This document shows positions 11,460-19,926 of a stretch of DNA of 64,000 bases, one piece after another. The DNA lies in assembly GCF_029958925.1 (NCBI RefSeq), contig NZ_CP124616.1, positions 930,001 to 994,000 of the forward strand, read 5' to 3'. Source of the DNA: Tropicibacter oceani (GTDB lineage Bacteria > Pseudomonadota > Alphaproteobacteria > Rhodobacterales > Rhodobacteraceae). The position numbers and the translations under genes are program-made. The notes below the pieces were generated by a model. The model saw only the letters and a program-made list of their open reading frames with translations, made no database searches and was not told where the DNA came from. Positions within the stretch are counted from its first letter, which is position 1. Every line of letters starts with the position of its first letter.

Positions 11460-11810
11460 ATGAAGAAATACGTAGGGTCTCTTATCGGTATCGATCAGGG
11501 CAACGACGAGGTCTTTTCCGACTTCGCCAGCGGCGGCGACATGTGGACGGGCCACGGGTCGCGTGAGCGGCGCAAGAAGATCAAGTTTTCCGAACCGTTC
11601 CGATCCATCCCGACGGTTCAGGTGGCCCTGTCTCTGTGGGACATGGATCAGGGCGCCAACGTACGCGCCGATATCGCAGCCGAAATGGTCACCGAAACCG
11701 GGTTTGACCTGGTATTTCGCACCTGGTCCGACACCCGCGTGGCGCGGGTGCGGATGAACTGGATGGCCATCGGCGAAGTGGCCAGCGACGACGATTGGGA
11801 ACTGTATTGA
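11460..11810 (+). CDS. H-type lectin domain protein
   Basis: 116 residues that are nearly all one H-type lectin domain (the Helix pomatia agglutinin/discoidin C-terminal fold). The block from FSEPFRSIPTVQVALSLWDMD through TETGFDLVFRTWSDTRVARVRMNWMAIG has the expected pattern of beta strands and the final W-x-A-I-G. There is no signal peptide, so it may be cytosolic or exported by a non-Sec route. GC content is like the surrounding genome. Its stop codon overlaps the start of the SUKH gene (TGATG), suggesting translational coupling. Binding of GalNAc-like sugars is known for the family and unproven here. Confidence 0.8.
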   Translation: MKKYVGSLIGIDQGNDEVFSDFASGGDMWTGHGSRERRKKIKFSEPFRSIPTVQVALSLWDMDQGANVRADIAAEMVTETGFDLVFRTWSDTRVARVRMNWMAIGEVASDDDWELY

Positions 11811-12316
11811 TGACGTCCGCTTTACGGCGCTTCGCGGACCGCTGGCACAGCGGTTACCGAGACATGATAGCAGTGCGCCCGGAATCTCTCGACATGGTCG
11901 AGGCCGAGTTGAAAATCCACTTGCCGTTGGAGTACCGAGATCAGGTTCTGGAAGTTGGTTTGCCAGACATCGGACTTAATCTTCTTGAGGCTATTGATGA
12001 CCAAGGCCCCGTATATCCTTTTCTTCCAGACATCAGCCAATTCAATGAACCCCCAGAAATCATCAGAGAAACAGAGGATTGGTGGCCCATCGGGTTGCCC
12101 CAAAACCTGATCGTTTTCGCCTCGGACCATATGGGAAACAAATTTTGCTTTTCCTCGGACGATATGAAAACGCGTCATGAAACGGCGCCTCTCTGGTTCT
12201 GGGATCATGACTTCAACGATACAACGAAGCTCGCAGACAGCTTCTCAGAATGGCTCGAACTGTATGTGGAACTTGGGAAGCCAGGATTGTTTGAGCGGAT
12301 ATTCCGCAAAGGATGA
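11810..12316 (+). CDS. SMI1/KNR4 (SUKH) family protein, putative immunity protein
   Basis: 168 residues from the ATG at 11810, which overlaps the lectin stop. The SUKH pattern is visible: EAELKIHLPLEYRDQVLEVG near residue 32, DWWPIGLPQNLIVFASDHMGNKFCFS near 95-120, and WFWDHDF then LADSFSEWLEL at the end. SUKH proteins often neutralise polymorphic bacterial toxins; others have housekeeping roles. No toxin gene is adjacent. GC content is visibly lower than in its neighbours (about half versus close to two-thirds), with AT-rich codons such as CTT, GAA and AAA, which points to transfer. It overlaps the next gene by ATGA. Confidence 0.75.
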   Translation: MTSALRRFADRWHSGYRDMIAVRPESLDMVEAELKIHLPLEYRDQVLEVGLPDIGLNLLEAIDDQGPVYPFLPDISQFNEPPEIIRETEDWWPIGLPQNLIVFASDHMGNKFCFSSDDMKTRHETAPLWFWDHDFNDTTKLADSFSEWLELYVELGKPGLFERIFRKG

Positions 12317-12720
12317 CTGACTCCCGGTCCATTCCCGCGTCCGTCGCGCCCGCCTTCGAGGCCTTCCCCGAGCGAGAGCGCTCGGCCCTGCTGGCCATAC
12401 GCAGCCGCATCCTATCGCTCGCCGCAGAAGACCCCCGCATCGGCCCTCTGCACGAAAGCCTGAAATGGGGTCAGCCCAGCTACGCGTCAAAAGTCGGAAC
12501 ACCCCTGCGCCTCGGCCTGCCCAAATCCGGAGGCGTCGCAATCTTCTGTCATTGCCAGACCCGCGTGATCGCCGATCACCGCGCGCTCTTTGGGACAGCG
12601 TTCCGATACGACGGAAACAGGGCGCTTCTGATTGATCCGGATAGTCCACCGGACCCGCAGGCTTTGGATGCGCTCATCCGCAGCGCGCTCACCTACCGTC
12701 TCAAAAAAGAAAACGGCTGA
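12313..12720 (+). CDS. DUF1801 domain-containing protein
   Basis: 135 residues. The motif PLHESLKWGQPSYASK at about residues 46-61 is typical of DUF1801/YdhG-like proteins, whose function is unknown. The central FCHCQTR segment and the C-terminal helix are also family-like. Starts inside the SUKH stop (ATGA). GC content is back to the genome norm, unlike the SUKH gene. Its last codons (LKKENG) coincide with the T-tract and stem of the opposing prs terminator. Confidence 0.75.
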   Translation: MTDSRSIPASVAPAFEAFPERERSALLAIRSRILSLAAEDPRIGPLHESLKWGQPSYASKVGTPLRLGLPKSGGVAIFCHCQTRVIADHRALFGTAFRYDGNRALLIDPDSPPDPQALDALIRSALTYRLKKENG

Positions 12721-12744
12721 CCAATCAAAGAGATCGGCCAGCCG
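12703..12744 (-). terminator. prs terminator, overlapping the DUF1801 3' end
   Basis: Nine-base stem at 12714-12722 with 12736-12744 (one G-T pair). On the minus strand it is followed by a T-tract, the complement of 12703-12713. It lies 25 bp downstream of the prs stop and extends into the 3' end of the convergent gene. Confidence 0.75.
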
Positions 12745-12768
12745 TGGAAGAAAGCCCTTTGAGGGATC

Positions 12769-13776
12769 TCAGAGGATACCCTCGTAGATCGGACCCAGGG
12801 TTTCCGTTTCGAACAGCGAGGACACCGAGGTGCCGTTCCAGATGTTCAGGATAGATTGCGCAAACATCGGCGCGGTCGGCAGGATGCGGATGTTCGGGGC
12901 CTGAGCAACTGCGTCGGTCGGTTGGATCGAATCCGTCAGGACCAGCGATTTCATCACCGAATTGGTCACACGCTCGACCGCCGGGCCGGACATGACGCCA
13001 TGGCTGATATAGGCATGCGCCTCGATGGCGCCGTGTTCGATCAGCACCTCGGCGGCCTTGCACAGCGTGCCGGCGGTGTCGCAGATGTCATCGACGATGA
13101 TGCATTTCTTGCCGGTGACGTCACCGATCACGGTCATTTCCGCGATCTCGCCGGGCTTTTCCCGGCGCTTGTCCACGATGGCCAGCGGCGCATTGATCCG
13201 CTTGGCCAGTTCACGCGCACGGGCCACGCCGCCGACGTCGGGCGAAATCACCATGACGTCGCTCATGTCCTTGAACTGCTTGAGGATATCCAGCGCAAAG
13301 ATCGGGCTGGCATAAAGGTTGTCCACCGGAATGTCGAAAAAGCCCTGAATTTGCGCCGCGTGCAGGTCCATGGTCAGAACCCGTTCGATCCCGGCCTCGG
13401 CGATCATGTTGGCGACCAGCTTGGCGGTAATCGGGGTCCGTGCCTTGGTGCGGCGGTCCTGACGGGCGTAGCCGAAATAGGGGATCACGGCGGTGATGCG
13501 CGCCGCCGACGACCGGCGCAGCGCGTCGGCCATGATCAGCAGTTCCATCAGGTTGTCGTTCGCCGGGTTCGAGGTGCTTTGCAGGATGAACATGTCCTCA
13601 CCGCGGACGTTCTCGTAGACCTCGACGAAAATCTCCTGGTCGTTAAAGCGTTCGACGCGGGCATCGACCAGTCCGACGCTCATCCCGCGATACAGCGACA
13701 TGCGGCGGGCGATTGCCTCGCCCAGGGGTTTGTTGGCGTTGCCAGAGATCAGCTTGGGTTCGATGATGGACGGCAT
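12769..13776 (-). CDS. prs: Ribose-phosphate pyrophosphokinase
   Basis: Makes PRPP from ribose-5-phosphate and ATP, for nucleotide, histidine and tryptophan synthesis. 335 residues, slightly longer than the usual 310-320. The ATP-binding flexible segment [12 protein letters not shown] is at about residues 102-113, the metal-binding [12 protein letters not shown] at 136-147, and the PRPP loop [10 protein letters not shown] at 228-237. Single gene with its own terminator. The PRPP supply links it to the pyrimidine operon downstream. Confidence 0.96.
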   Translation of the reverse strand: MPSIIEPKLISGNANKPLGEAIARRMSLYRGMSVGLVDARVERFNDQEIFVEVYENVRGEDMFILQSTSNPANDNLMELLIMADALRRSSAARITAVIPYFGYARQDRRTKARTPITAKLVANMIAEAGIERVLTMDLHAAQIQGFFDIPVDNLYASPIFALDILKQFKDMSDVMVISPDVGGVARARELAKRINAPLAIVDKRREKPGEIAEMTVIGDVTGKKCIIVDDICDTAGTLCKAAEVLIEHGAIEAHAYISHGVMSGPAVERVTNSVMKSLVLTDSIQPTDAVAQAPNIRILPTAPMFAQSILNIWNGTSVSSLFETETLGPIYEGIL

Positions 13777-13872
13777 TGGGGCAGCTCCGGCAGTATGAAG
13801 GATTCGTGACGTTGCGGTTCGCTTAGCATGGCCCTAGTTTGCCTTCCAGCATCACGCGCGAAAGGCGACCAC

Positions 13873-14472
13873 ATGGCCCACATTGACTACTTTTTTACGA
13901 CTTTGTCGCCCTATGCCTACCTTGCAGGCACCCAGATGGAAGAGATCGCCGCCCGTCACGGCGCGACGATCACCTACAAACCGCTGGATGTCATCGCCCT
14001 GTTCGGCCGCACGGGTGGCACCCCTCCGGCGCAGCGTCACCCCAACCGTCAGGCCTATCGCCTGCAGGAACTGACCCGTCAGGCCAAAAAGCGCGGCATG
14101 GCCTTCAATCTGAAACCGGCGCATTGGCCGACCAACATGGCGCCGTCGTCCTATGCGGTGATCGCCGCGCAGAATGCTGGCGGCGGCGACTTGGGGGCTC
14201 TGTGCCACGGCCTGCTGCGGGCCTGCTGGGCCGAAAACAAGGACATTGCCGACGACGCCGTGATCAAGGCCTGCCTTGCCGACGCGGGCTTTGACCCAAA
14301 GCTGGCCGACAGCGGCCTGTTGGAGGGCGCGGAAACCTATGCCCGCAACCTAGAAGAGGCGGTCGACAAGGGTGCCTTTGGCGCGCCGTTCTATGTCGTC
14401 GACACCGGGCAGAATTTCTGGGGACAGGACCGGCTGGACGACCTTGACCAGCACCTGGCAGGACATCTTTGA
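13873..14472 (+). CDS. 2-hydroxychromene-2-carboxylate isomerase family protein (DsbA fold)
   Basis: 199 residues from the ATG at 13873, which begins with the family pattern IDYFFTTLSPYAYLA. The enzyme family uses glutathione to isomerise 2-hydroxychromene-2-carboxylate in naphthalene breakdown and belongs with kappa-class GST/DsbA-fold proteins. The Ser in LSPYAY replaces the DsbA cysteine, as expected. FGAPFYVVDTGQNFWGQDRLDDL near the C-terminus is conserved. No aromatic degradation genes are near, so the native substrate is probably another glutathione-linked compound. Overlaps the next gene by TTGA if that gene starts at 14469. Confidence 0.85.
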   Translation: MAHIDYFFTTLSPYAYLAGTQMEEIAARHGATITYKPLDVIALFGRTGGTPPAQRHPNRQAYRLQELTRQAKKRGMAFNLKPAHWPTNMAPSSYAVIAAQNAGGGDLGALCHGLLRACWAENKDIADDAVIKACLADAGFDPKLADSGLLEGAETYARNLEEAVDKGAFGAPFYVVDTGQNFWGQDRLDDLDQHLAGHL

Positions 14473-15275
14473 CGCCGAAGGATATGGAACAGGCCCCGGC
14501 GCTGCACGTGCGTCGGCTGGGAACGGGCCCCATGGCCGCCCTGGCGCTGCACTGCGGGCTGGGGACTTCGGGGATGTGGAAAGGGGTGGCGGGGTCATTG
14601 GACGACAGCGTGACCCTGACCGCCCCGGATTTCCCTGGCCATGGTCGCAGTGCGCCTTTCCGCGATCAAGGTGACGTGCATGACCAGGCCTGTGACGCGG
14701 TGCGCGGGTTGTTCGAACCCGGCATGCACCTGATCGGTCACAGCTTTGGCGCCACGGTCGCCCTGCGCCTGGCGCTTGAACACCCGGGCAGGGCGGCGTC
14801 TGTTTCCTTGATCGAGCCGGTCTTCTTTGCGGCGGCCCGGGGGCGCGACGGCTTTGACGCCCATCGCGCCCGGGAAGAGGCGTTCTTTGGCGTCTATCAA
14901 GGCGGGGACATGATGCAGGCGGCGCAGGTGTTCCATGACATCTGGGGCGGCGGCATTCCCTGGGACCGCTTCCCAAGCGCGGTGCAAAAGGACATGGCGC
15001 GCGGCATGCCCTTTGTCGCGGCGACCGAACCCAGCCTTTGGGCCGATCTGCACGGCCTGTTGGCCAAGGGCGGGTTGGAGGCGCTGCGCTGTCCGGTCAC
15101 GCTGATCCGCGGGGCGCAGACGGTGCCGATGATCGCGCTGGTGCATGGAGGGCTGATGGACCGCCTGCCAAATGCCCGAGAGATGGTGATTGACGGCGCC
15201 GGCCACATGCTGAGTGTCACGCACCCGGATCAGGTGGCGCAGGCAATCCTTGGCACCATGCGGTCCGCGACGTAG
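14469..15275 (+). CDS. Alpha/beta hydrolase
   Basis: About 263-268 residues. The nucleophile elbow GHSFGAT (Ser nucleophile) lies near residue 91. DFPGHGRS near 55 and the C-terminal GAGHMLSVTHPDQV, with the catalytic His, complete the fold. Substrate unknown. Two starts are possible: TTG at 14469 overlaps the previous stop (TTGA) and has AGGA five bases upstream, while ATG at 14484 has a GAAGGA too close to be ideal. The TTG is given here. Co-transcribed with the isomerase gene. Confidence 0.85.
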   Translation: MTPKDMEQAPALHVRRLGTGPMAALALHCGLGTSGMWKGVAGSLDDSVTLTAPDFPGHGRSAPFRDQGDVHDQACDAVRGLFEPGMHLIGHSFGATVALRLALEHPGRAASVSLIEPVFFAAARGRDGFDAHRAREEAFFGVYQGGDMMQAAQVFHDIWGGGIPWDRFPSAVQKDMARGMPFVAATEPSLWADLHGLLAKGGLEALRCPVTLIRGAQTVPMIALVHGGLMDRLPNAREMVIDGAGHMLSVTHPDQVAQAILGTMRSAT

Positions 15276-15299
15276 GGCGGGGTTTCCCCCCGGCACCGT

Positions 15300-15896
15300 T
15301 TATTTCTTGCCGATCTTCGGTTCTGTTCCCTCGCGCAGCCGGGCCAGGTTGGCGCGATGGCGCCAATAGATCAAGGCGGTCATCAGGGTCCCCATGACCA
15401 ACAGATCGACCCGCGCCATCATGAACATCCAGACCGTCGTCGACATGGCGGCGGTCAAGGCCCCCACGGACGAAATGCGCGAAATCACCGCCGCGAACAG
15501 CCATGTGGCGCAGCACAAAAGCCCGACCGGCCAGCTGAGCGCAAGCACCACGCCCAGGTAGGTCGCCACGCCCTTGCCGCCCTTGAACCGCAGCCAGACC
15601 GGGTAACAATGCCCGACCAGTGCCGCAAGGCCGGCCCACTTGGCCACGCCCTCGGGTGCCAGCCACAGCGCCAGCAAGACGGCCAGCGCGCCCTTGAACC
15701 CATCCAGAACAAGCGTGGCGGCAGCGGCGCCCTTGTTGCCGGTCCGCAGGACATTGGTCGCACCGATGTTGCCCGACCCGATCTTGCGCAGATCGCCCAG
15801 CCCCATGGCGCGGCTGATGACGATGCCGAAGGGGATCGTGCCAAGAAGGTAACCGATGACGATCCAGAGGATCAGGGAAAGCATATCGCCGGACAT
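15300..15896 (-). CDS. plsY: Glycerol-3-phosphate acyltransferase (acyl-phosphate dependent)
   Basis: 198-residue integral membrane enzyme that acylates glycerol-3-phosphate with acyl-phosphate, the first step of phosphatidic acid synthesis. The conserved motifs are seen: GYLLGTIPFGIVISR, KIGSGNIGATNVLRTGNKG, LDGFKGALAVLL and FKGGKGVAT. Several transmembrane segments are evident. Last gene of the minus-strand pyrB-pyrC' cluster, 87 bp downstream of pyrC'. Confidence 0.95.
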   Translation of the reverse strand: MSGDMLSLILWIVIGYLLGTIPFGIVISRAMGLGDLRKIGSGNIGATNVLRTGNKGAAAATLVLDGFKGALAVLLALWLAPEGVAKWAGLAALVGHCYPVWLRFKGGKGVATYLGVVLALSWPVGLLCCATWLFAAVISRISSVGALTAAMSTTVWMFMMARVDLLVMGTLMTALIYWRHRANLARLREGTEPKIGKK

Positions 15897-15983
15897 GGTG
15901 TCCTCCTTGATGGCGGGGCCCTGTGGCCGGGTCCGCAGCGGTTCTTGTCAGTGGGCCTTGCCCGGGGCGGGGTGCCCTTGTGC

Positions 15984-17270
15984 TTACGCGCCGAACACGC
16001 GGTTGCCCGCGACCCATGTTCCCAGCACCTTGCCCTGAAGGCGCGCGCCGTCAAAGGGGGTGTTCTTGGATTTCGAGCGCAGCTTGAACCGATCCAGCAC
16101 CAGCGGCTTGTCCGCATCGAACAGCACAAGATCGGCGGGCGCGCCGACGGACAGCCGCCCGGCCTCGAGCCCCAGCCGTTTGGCGGGGTTCAGCGACAGG
16201 GCGCGGAACAGGGTGGGCAGGGTCAGTTCGCCGGAATGGTACAGGCGCAGCAGCACCGGCAGCATGGTTTCCAGACCCACGGCACCGCTGGCGGCCTCTT
16301 CGTAAGGCAGGCGTTTGCTTTCTTCGTCCTGGGGGGTGTGGAAACTGCCGATGATGTCGATCAACCCGCTGCGGATCGCCTCGATCACTGCCTGACGGTC
16401 GTCTTCGCTGCGCAGCGGCGGCTTGACCTTGAAGAAGGTGCGGTAATCCGCGACGTCCAGTTCGTTCAGCGTCAGGTGGTGCATCGAGGTGCCAGCCGTG
16501 ATGTCCAGCCCATTGTTCTTGGCGCGTTCCAGCGCGGGCAGGGCGCGGGCGGTGGTGATCTGGTCGGCGTGGTATTTGACCCCGGTCATCTCGATCATCG
16601 CGATGTCGCGGTCCAGCCCCATGCGTTCGGCCATTTGCGACACGCCGGGCAACCCGCGCAGCGTCGCGAATTTGCCCGAGGTGACCGCGGCGCCATTTGA
16701 CAGCACGGGTTCCTGCGGGTGGCCCATGATCAGCGCGTTCAGGCTGCGCGCATAGGTCATGGCGCGCACCAGCACCTTGGTATCGGTCACGACACGGTCG
16801 CAATCGGTAAAGCCGACGGCGCCCGCATCCATGAGAAATCCGATCTCGGTCATCTCGCGGCCTTCGCGGCCCTTGGTCAGGGCGGCCATGGGCAGAACAT
16901 GCACCGGGCAGTCGTCCTCGGCCCGCTCGAGGATAAAGCTCAGCGCCTCGGGCGTGTCGATGGCGGGGGCGGTGTCGGGGCGCGTGACGATGGTGGTCAC
17001 GCCGCCCGCCGCCGCCGCCAGACCTGCGGTCTTGTAGCTTTCCTTGTGGCGTTCGCCCGGTTCGCCGACCTTGACGCCGATATCGACGATTCCGGGGGCC
17101 AGAAAGGCGCCGTCGCAGTCGATGACTTCGGCGTCGTCATGCGATCCAAGGCGATCCTGTCCGGTGATGGTCTCGACGATCTTGCCGTCGACAACCAGCA
17201 GAGCACCATGGACAACCTCGTCTTGTTCGGGGTCGATCAGGCGGGCGTTGAGGAAAAGGGTCTTGGTCAT
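15984..17270 (-). CDS. pyrC: Dihydroorotase homologue, probably non-catalytic (PyrC')
   Basis: 428 residues of the amidohydrolase/dihydroorotase family; ATG at 17270 overlaps the stop of the upstream gene (ATGA). The normal metal-binding D-x-H-x-H-x-R-x-P-G motif reads DIGVKVGEPG at residues 63-72, so both histidines and the arginine are gone. The catalytic D-H-A-P-H segment reads FHTPQ near residues 310-314, so the aspartate is also gone. This matches the inactive dihydroorotase-like partners known to support aspartate carbamoyltransferase in some bacteria. Its place in the pyrB operon fits. An active dihydroorotase must be encoded elsewhere. Confidence 0.9.
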   Translation of the reverse strand: MTKTLFLNARLIDPEQDEVVHGALLVVDGKIVETITGQDRLGSHDDAEVIDCDGAFLAPGIVDIGVKVGEPGERHKESYKTAGLAAAAGGVTTIVTRPDTAPAIDTPEALSFILERAEDDCPVHVLPMAALTKGREGREMTEIGFLMDAGAVGFTDCDRVVTDTKVLVRAMTYARSLNALIMGHPQEPVLSNGAAVTSGKFATLRGLPGVSQMAERMGLDRDIAMIEMTGVKYHADQITTARALPALERAKNNGLDITAGTSMHHLTLNELDVADYRTFFKVKPPLRSEDDRQAVIEAIRSGLIDIIGSFHTPQDEESKRLPYEEAASGAVGLETMLPVLLRLYHSGELTLPTLFRALSLNPAKRLGLEAGRLSVGAPADLVLFDADKPLVLDRFKLRSKSKNTPFDGARLQGKVLGTWVAGNRVFGA

Positions 17271-17659
17271 GTGGTGCTTCCTTGCGCGCGGGCGGCGTCG
17301 ATCCGGGCGATGGCGGCCTGCGGGTCGGCCTGGAACTTGATCAGGTGTTTGTCCCCGGTCCTGGTAATGATCTGCACCGCCGAGCCGAGGGCGCGCAGCC
17401 TGGCGACCTGGTCCAGCAGGACAAGCCGCCCGGCAGGGCCGTTCAGCGCGCCGTCGACCATGTCCCAGTGGTGGCCCAGCTCTTCGTCCATGAGGTACCA
17501 GCCGCGCAGCGACACGGCGGCCAGCCCGCCGATGGCCCCGGTCCAGACATGCGGATTGCCCGCCAGCCAAAGGATGGCCATGCCGGCCGCCATGGCGATG
17601 GCGGCAAGGGTCAGGTGGGATTGGATATAGGTCCTGCGATCGGGCGAAAAACGCATCAT
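17267..17659 (-). CDS. Small membrane protein, possible PH-like domain
   Basis: 130 residues. Two hydrophobic segments (about residues 14-34 and 37-50) are followed by a basic soluble part (about 75-125) whose pattern, LVLLDQVARLRALGSAVQIITRTGDKHLIKF, could be a short bacterial PH-like domain. No confident family assignment. It lies between the PH-like protein gene and pyrC', overlapping pyrC' by four bases. A structural or regulatory link to pyrimidine synthesis is not shown. Confidence 0.65.
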   Translation of the reverse strand: MMRFSPDRRTYIQSHLTLAAIAMAAGMAILWLAGNPHVWTGAIGGLAAVSLRGWYLMDEELGHHWDMVDGALNGPAGRLVLLDQVARLRALGSAVQIITRTGDKHLIKFQADPQAAIARIDAARAQGSTT

Positions 17660-18237
17660 GCCTCTCCTCTCTGGATCTGGCGCAGCAGGGCATAGACCTT
17701 GCGCGCCTCGGGGATGCGTTCAAAGCCGATGCGGTGCCGGTGTGATCCGTTCTTGGTCATCACGTGGCGTTCGGCGAACCAGATGGTGCCGGGATCGTCG
17801 CCTTCGAATTCAAGCGGCGTATCGGGCTGGATCGGATAGGATTTCAGCTTGCGGCCCAGAAGGGGCGTATTGGAGGCGACAAAGCCGCGCCGGTTGGTCA
17901 GCGTATAGGTGGTGAACCGGCGCACAAAGGCATTCCAGATCACGAACAGCCCGGCATTCCACATCCCGATTGCCAGAAAGATCAACCCGAACAGCGGAAA
18001 CAGCCCGACAGGGCCTTCTTTGATCTGGCCCGTGATGCTGCTGGCCACCGACATCCAGAACAACGAAAAGGTGACAAAGATCAAACCCATGACATGCCGC
18101 ATCGGCTGGACACGGCCAAGCGACAGGCCGGGCGCCGGGCGCGCCTGCCACAGGATCACTTCGCCGGGGTCAAGCAGCCCCTCCCATCCGGGGGGCGGCG
18201 AAAGAGGCGCCGCGCTGGCCGGGCCGGTTTCGGTCAT
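17656..18237 (-). CDS. Membrane protein with bacterial PH-like domain
   Basis: 193 residues. The protein opens with a proline-rich cytosolic stretch and LLDPGEVILWQARPAP, a motif common just before membrane-associated PH-like domains. Two transmembrane segments follow (about residues 49-66 and 79-104). A soluble domain then contains YTLTNRRGFVAS and PIQPDTPLEFEGDDPGTIWFAE, resembling bPH domains. Function unknown. Overlaps both neighbours by four bases, so it is a true member of the pyrB operon. Confidence 0.7.
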   Translation of the reverse strand: MTETGPASAAPLSPPPGWEGLLDPGEVILWQARPAPGLSLGRVQPMRHVMGLIFVTFSLFWMSVASSITGQIKEGPVGLFPLFGLIFLAIGMWNAGLFVIWNAFVRRFTTYTLTNRRGFVASNTPLLGRKLKSYPIQPDTPLEFEGDDPGTIWFAERHVMTKNGSHRHRIGFERIPEARKVYALLRQIQRGEA

Positions 18238-18776
18238 CCCAGCACCCGGACCAGGACCAACGCCACCAGGGCGACGACGCCGATGGCGGCCAGGATCAGA
18301 AACTTGGGGATGTTCAGAGGCGGCGATACCGGGCCGTCAGCCGACTCGATGCCCTTGGCCGAATCCGTCCGCAGCCGCGCGCCGCGTGCCTTGGGGGCCA
18401 GTTCGGAAAAGGTGCCGACCCAGCGCAGCGGCGCGGCGACGGTCAGGGTCTGGGTGGTGTTGTCAAAGGCCTGGCTGGGCAGGATCAGCACATGGCCCTT
18501 CAGGGCGTCGATCTGCGGACGCGCCGCGTTGAAATCCGCACCCGAGGCGTTGTGCGCCTCGGCCATGTAGCGCGACAGCGGCATGTCCTCGAGGTCGCGA
18601 ATGCTGACGACGTCGACAAAGGCGGGGCGCAGGGTCTTGGCGCCCAGACCGTATTTCAGCGGCCATTCGCCGGTGCCGGCCATGGTGGTGAAACGCTCGA
18701 TCGCCTCGGGCGGCAGGTCCAGGTGGAACAGGCGGACGGTGCCGGTTTCCGACCCGTTGATCAGCATGCTGGTCAT
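18234..18776 (-). CDS. Hypothetical tail-anchored protein in pyrB operon
   Basis: 180 residues, mostly soluble, with a single hydrophobic C-terminal segment ([20 protein letters not shown]), which suggests a tail anchor in the inner membrane. The cytosolic part has no motif I can name; it contains [15 protein letters not shown] and [13 protein letters not shown]. Overlaps pyrB by four bases (ATGA) and the PH-like gene by four bases. In related bacteria genes at this place are often left as hypothetical. Confidence 0.65.
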   Translation of the reverse strand: MTSMLINGSETGTVRLFHLDLPPEAIERFTTMAGTGEWPLKYGLGAKTLRPAFVDVVSIRDLEDMPLSRYMAEAHNASGADFNAARPQIDALKGHVLILPSQAFDNTTQTLTVAAPLRWVGTFSELAPKARGARLRTDSAKGIESADGPVSPPLNIPKFLILAAIGVVALVALVLVRVLG

Positions 18777-19723
18777 ACCATCACCTCTTTGGGGCGGGCG
18801 CGCAGGTTGCGTGCCAGAAGATCCATCGCTGCCATGCGCACGGCGACACCCATTTCGACCTGATCCTGGATGACGCTGCGGTTGATGTCGTCGGCCAGGG
18901 TGCCGTCGATCTCGACGCCGCGGTTCATCGGGCCGGGGTGCATGACGATGGCGTCGGGCTTGGCCTTGGCCAGCTTTTCGGCGTCCAGCCCATAACGGTG
19001 GTAATACTCGCGTTCAGACGGGATGAACCCGCCGTCCATGCGTTCCTTTTGCAGGCGCAGCATCATGACGACGTCGACGTCTTTCAGCCCCTCTTCCATG
19101 TTGTCGTAGACCTCGACGCCAAAGTGTTCGATCCCCGAGGGCATCAGGGTCGAAGGTCCGACAAGGCGGATGCGGTTTTCCATCTTGTGCAGCAGCAGGA
19201 TGTTGCTGCGCGCCACGCGCGAATGGGCAATGTCGCCGCAGATGGCGATGTTCAGGCGGTGCAGGCGGCCCTTGGCCCGGCGGATCGTCAAGGCGTCCAG
19301 CAGGGCCTGGGTGGGGTGCTCGTGCTTGCCGTCGCCGGCGTTCAGAACCGCGCAGTTCACCTTTTGCGCCAGCAGGTCGACAGCGCCGGAATGCGGGTGC
19401 CGCACAACCAGCAGATCGGGGTGCATGGCGTTCAGCGTCATGGCGGTGTCGATCAGGGTTTCACCCTTCTTGATCGAGCTGGCCTGCATCGACATGTTCA
19501 TCACGTCCGCGCCCAGCCGTTTGCCCGCCAGTTCGAAACTGGCCTGGGTGCGGGTCGAGTTTTCGAAGAACATGTTGATCTGGGTCAGACCTGCCAGTGC
19601 GCTGGCGTGTTTGTCCCGGCGGCGGTTGAAGCCGACATATTGGTCGGCCAGATCCAGTACGGTCGTGATCTCGTCGGGGCGCAGGGGCTCGATGCCCAGA
19701 AGGTGGCGGTGATCGAAACGCAT
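18773..19723 (-). CDS. pyrB: Aspartate carbamoyltransferase catalytic subunit
   Basis: Joins carbamoyl phosphate and aspartate in the committed step of pyrimidine synthesis. 316 residues from ATG 19723 ([14 protein letters not shown]). The carbamoyl-phosphate motif FFENSTRT is at residues 52-59, followed by the SIKKGET loop, [12 protein letters not shown] and MHPGPMNRG. An upstream in-frame extension is not family-like. First gene of the minus-strand operon. No pyrI regulatory chain follows; instead the operon carries the inactive PyrC', which fits the class of ATCase that forms a complex with a pseudo-dihydroorotase. Confidence 0.96.
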   Translation of the reverse strand: MRFDHRHLLGIEPLRPDEITTVLDLADQYVGFNRRRDKHASALAGLTQINMFFENSTRTQASFELAGKRLGADVMNMSMQASSIKKGETLIDTAMTLNAMHPDLLVVRHPHSGAVDLLAQKVNCAVLNAGDGKHEHPTQALLDALTIRRAKGRLHRLNIAICGDIAHSRVARSNILLLHKMENRIRLVGPSTLMPSGIEHFGVEVYDNMEEGLKDVDVVMMLRLQKERMDGGFIPSEREYYHRYGLDAEKLAKAKPDAIVMHPGPMNRGVEIDGTLADDINRSVIQDQVEMGVAVRMAAMDLLARNLRARPKEVMV

Positions 19724-19926
19724 GGTGCCCTCGTGTTTGTCTGCTTTCGTAATAGAAAGCGAAAGGCTTGGGGGCAAGTGGTGCCAGCGCCCTTGAAGCC
19801 GCGCCCACCCGCCCACCCCGCGGCTTGGGGGGCCGGGGCGCGGTGTTGACTGCGCCGGGGGGATTTTGCGCATCCGGGCAAGAGGGCGCATTTCCTTTGC
19901 CCCTTGTGCGGGGGTAGGGTGCCGAA

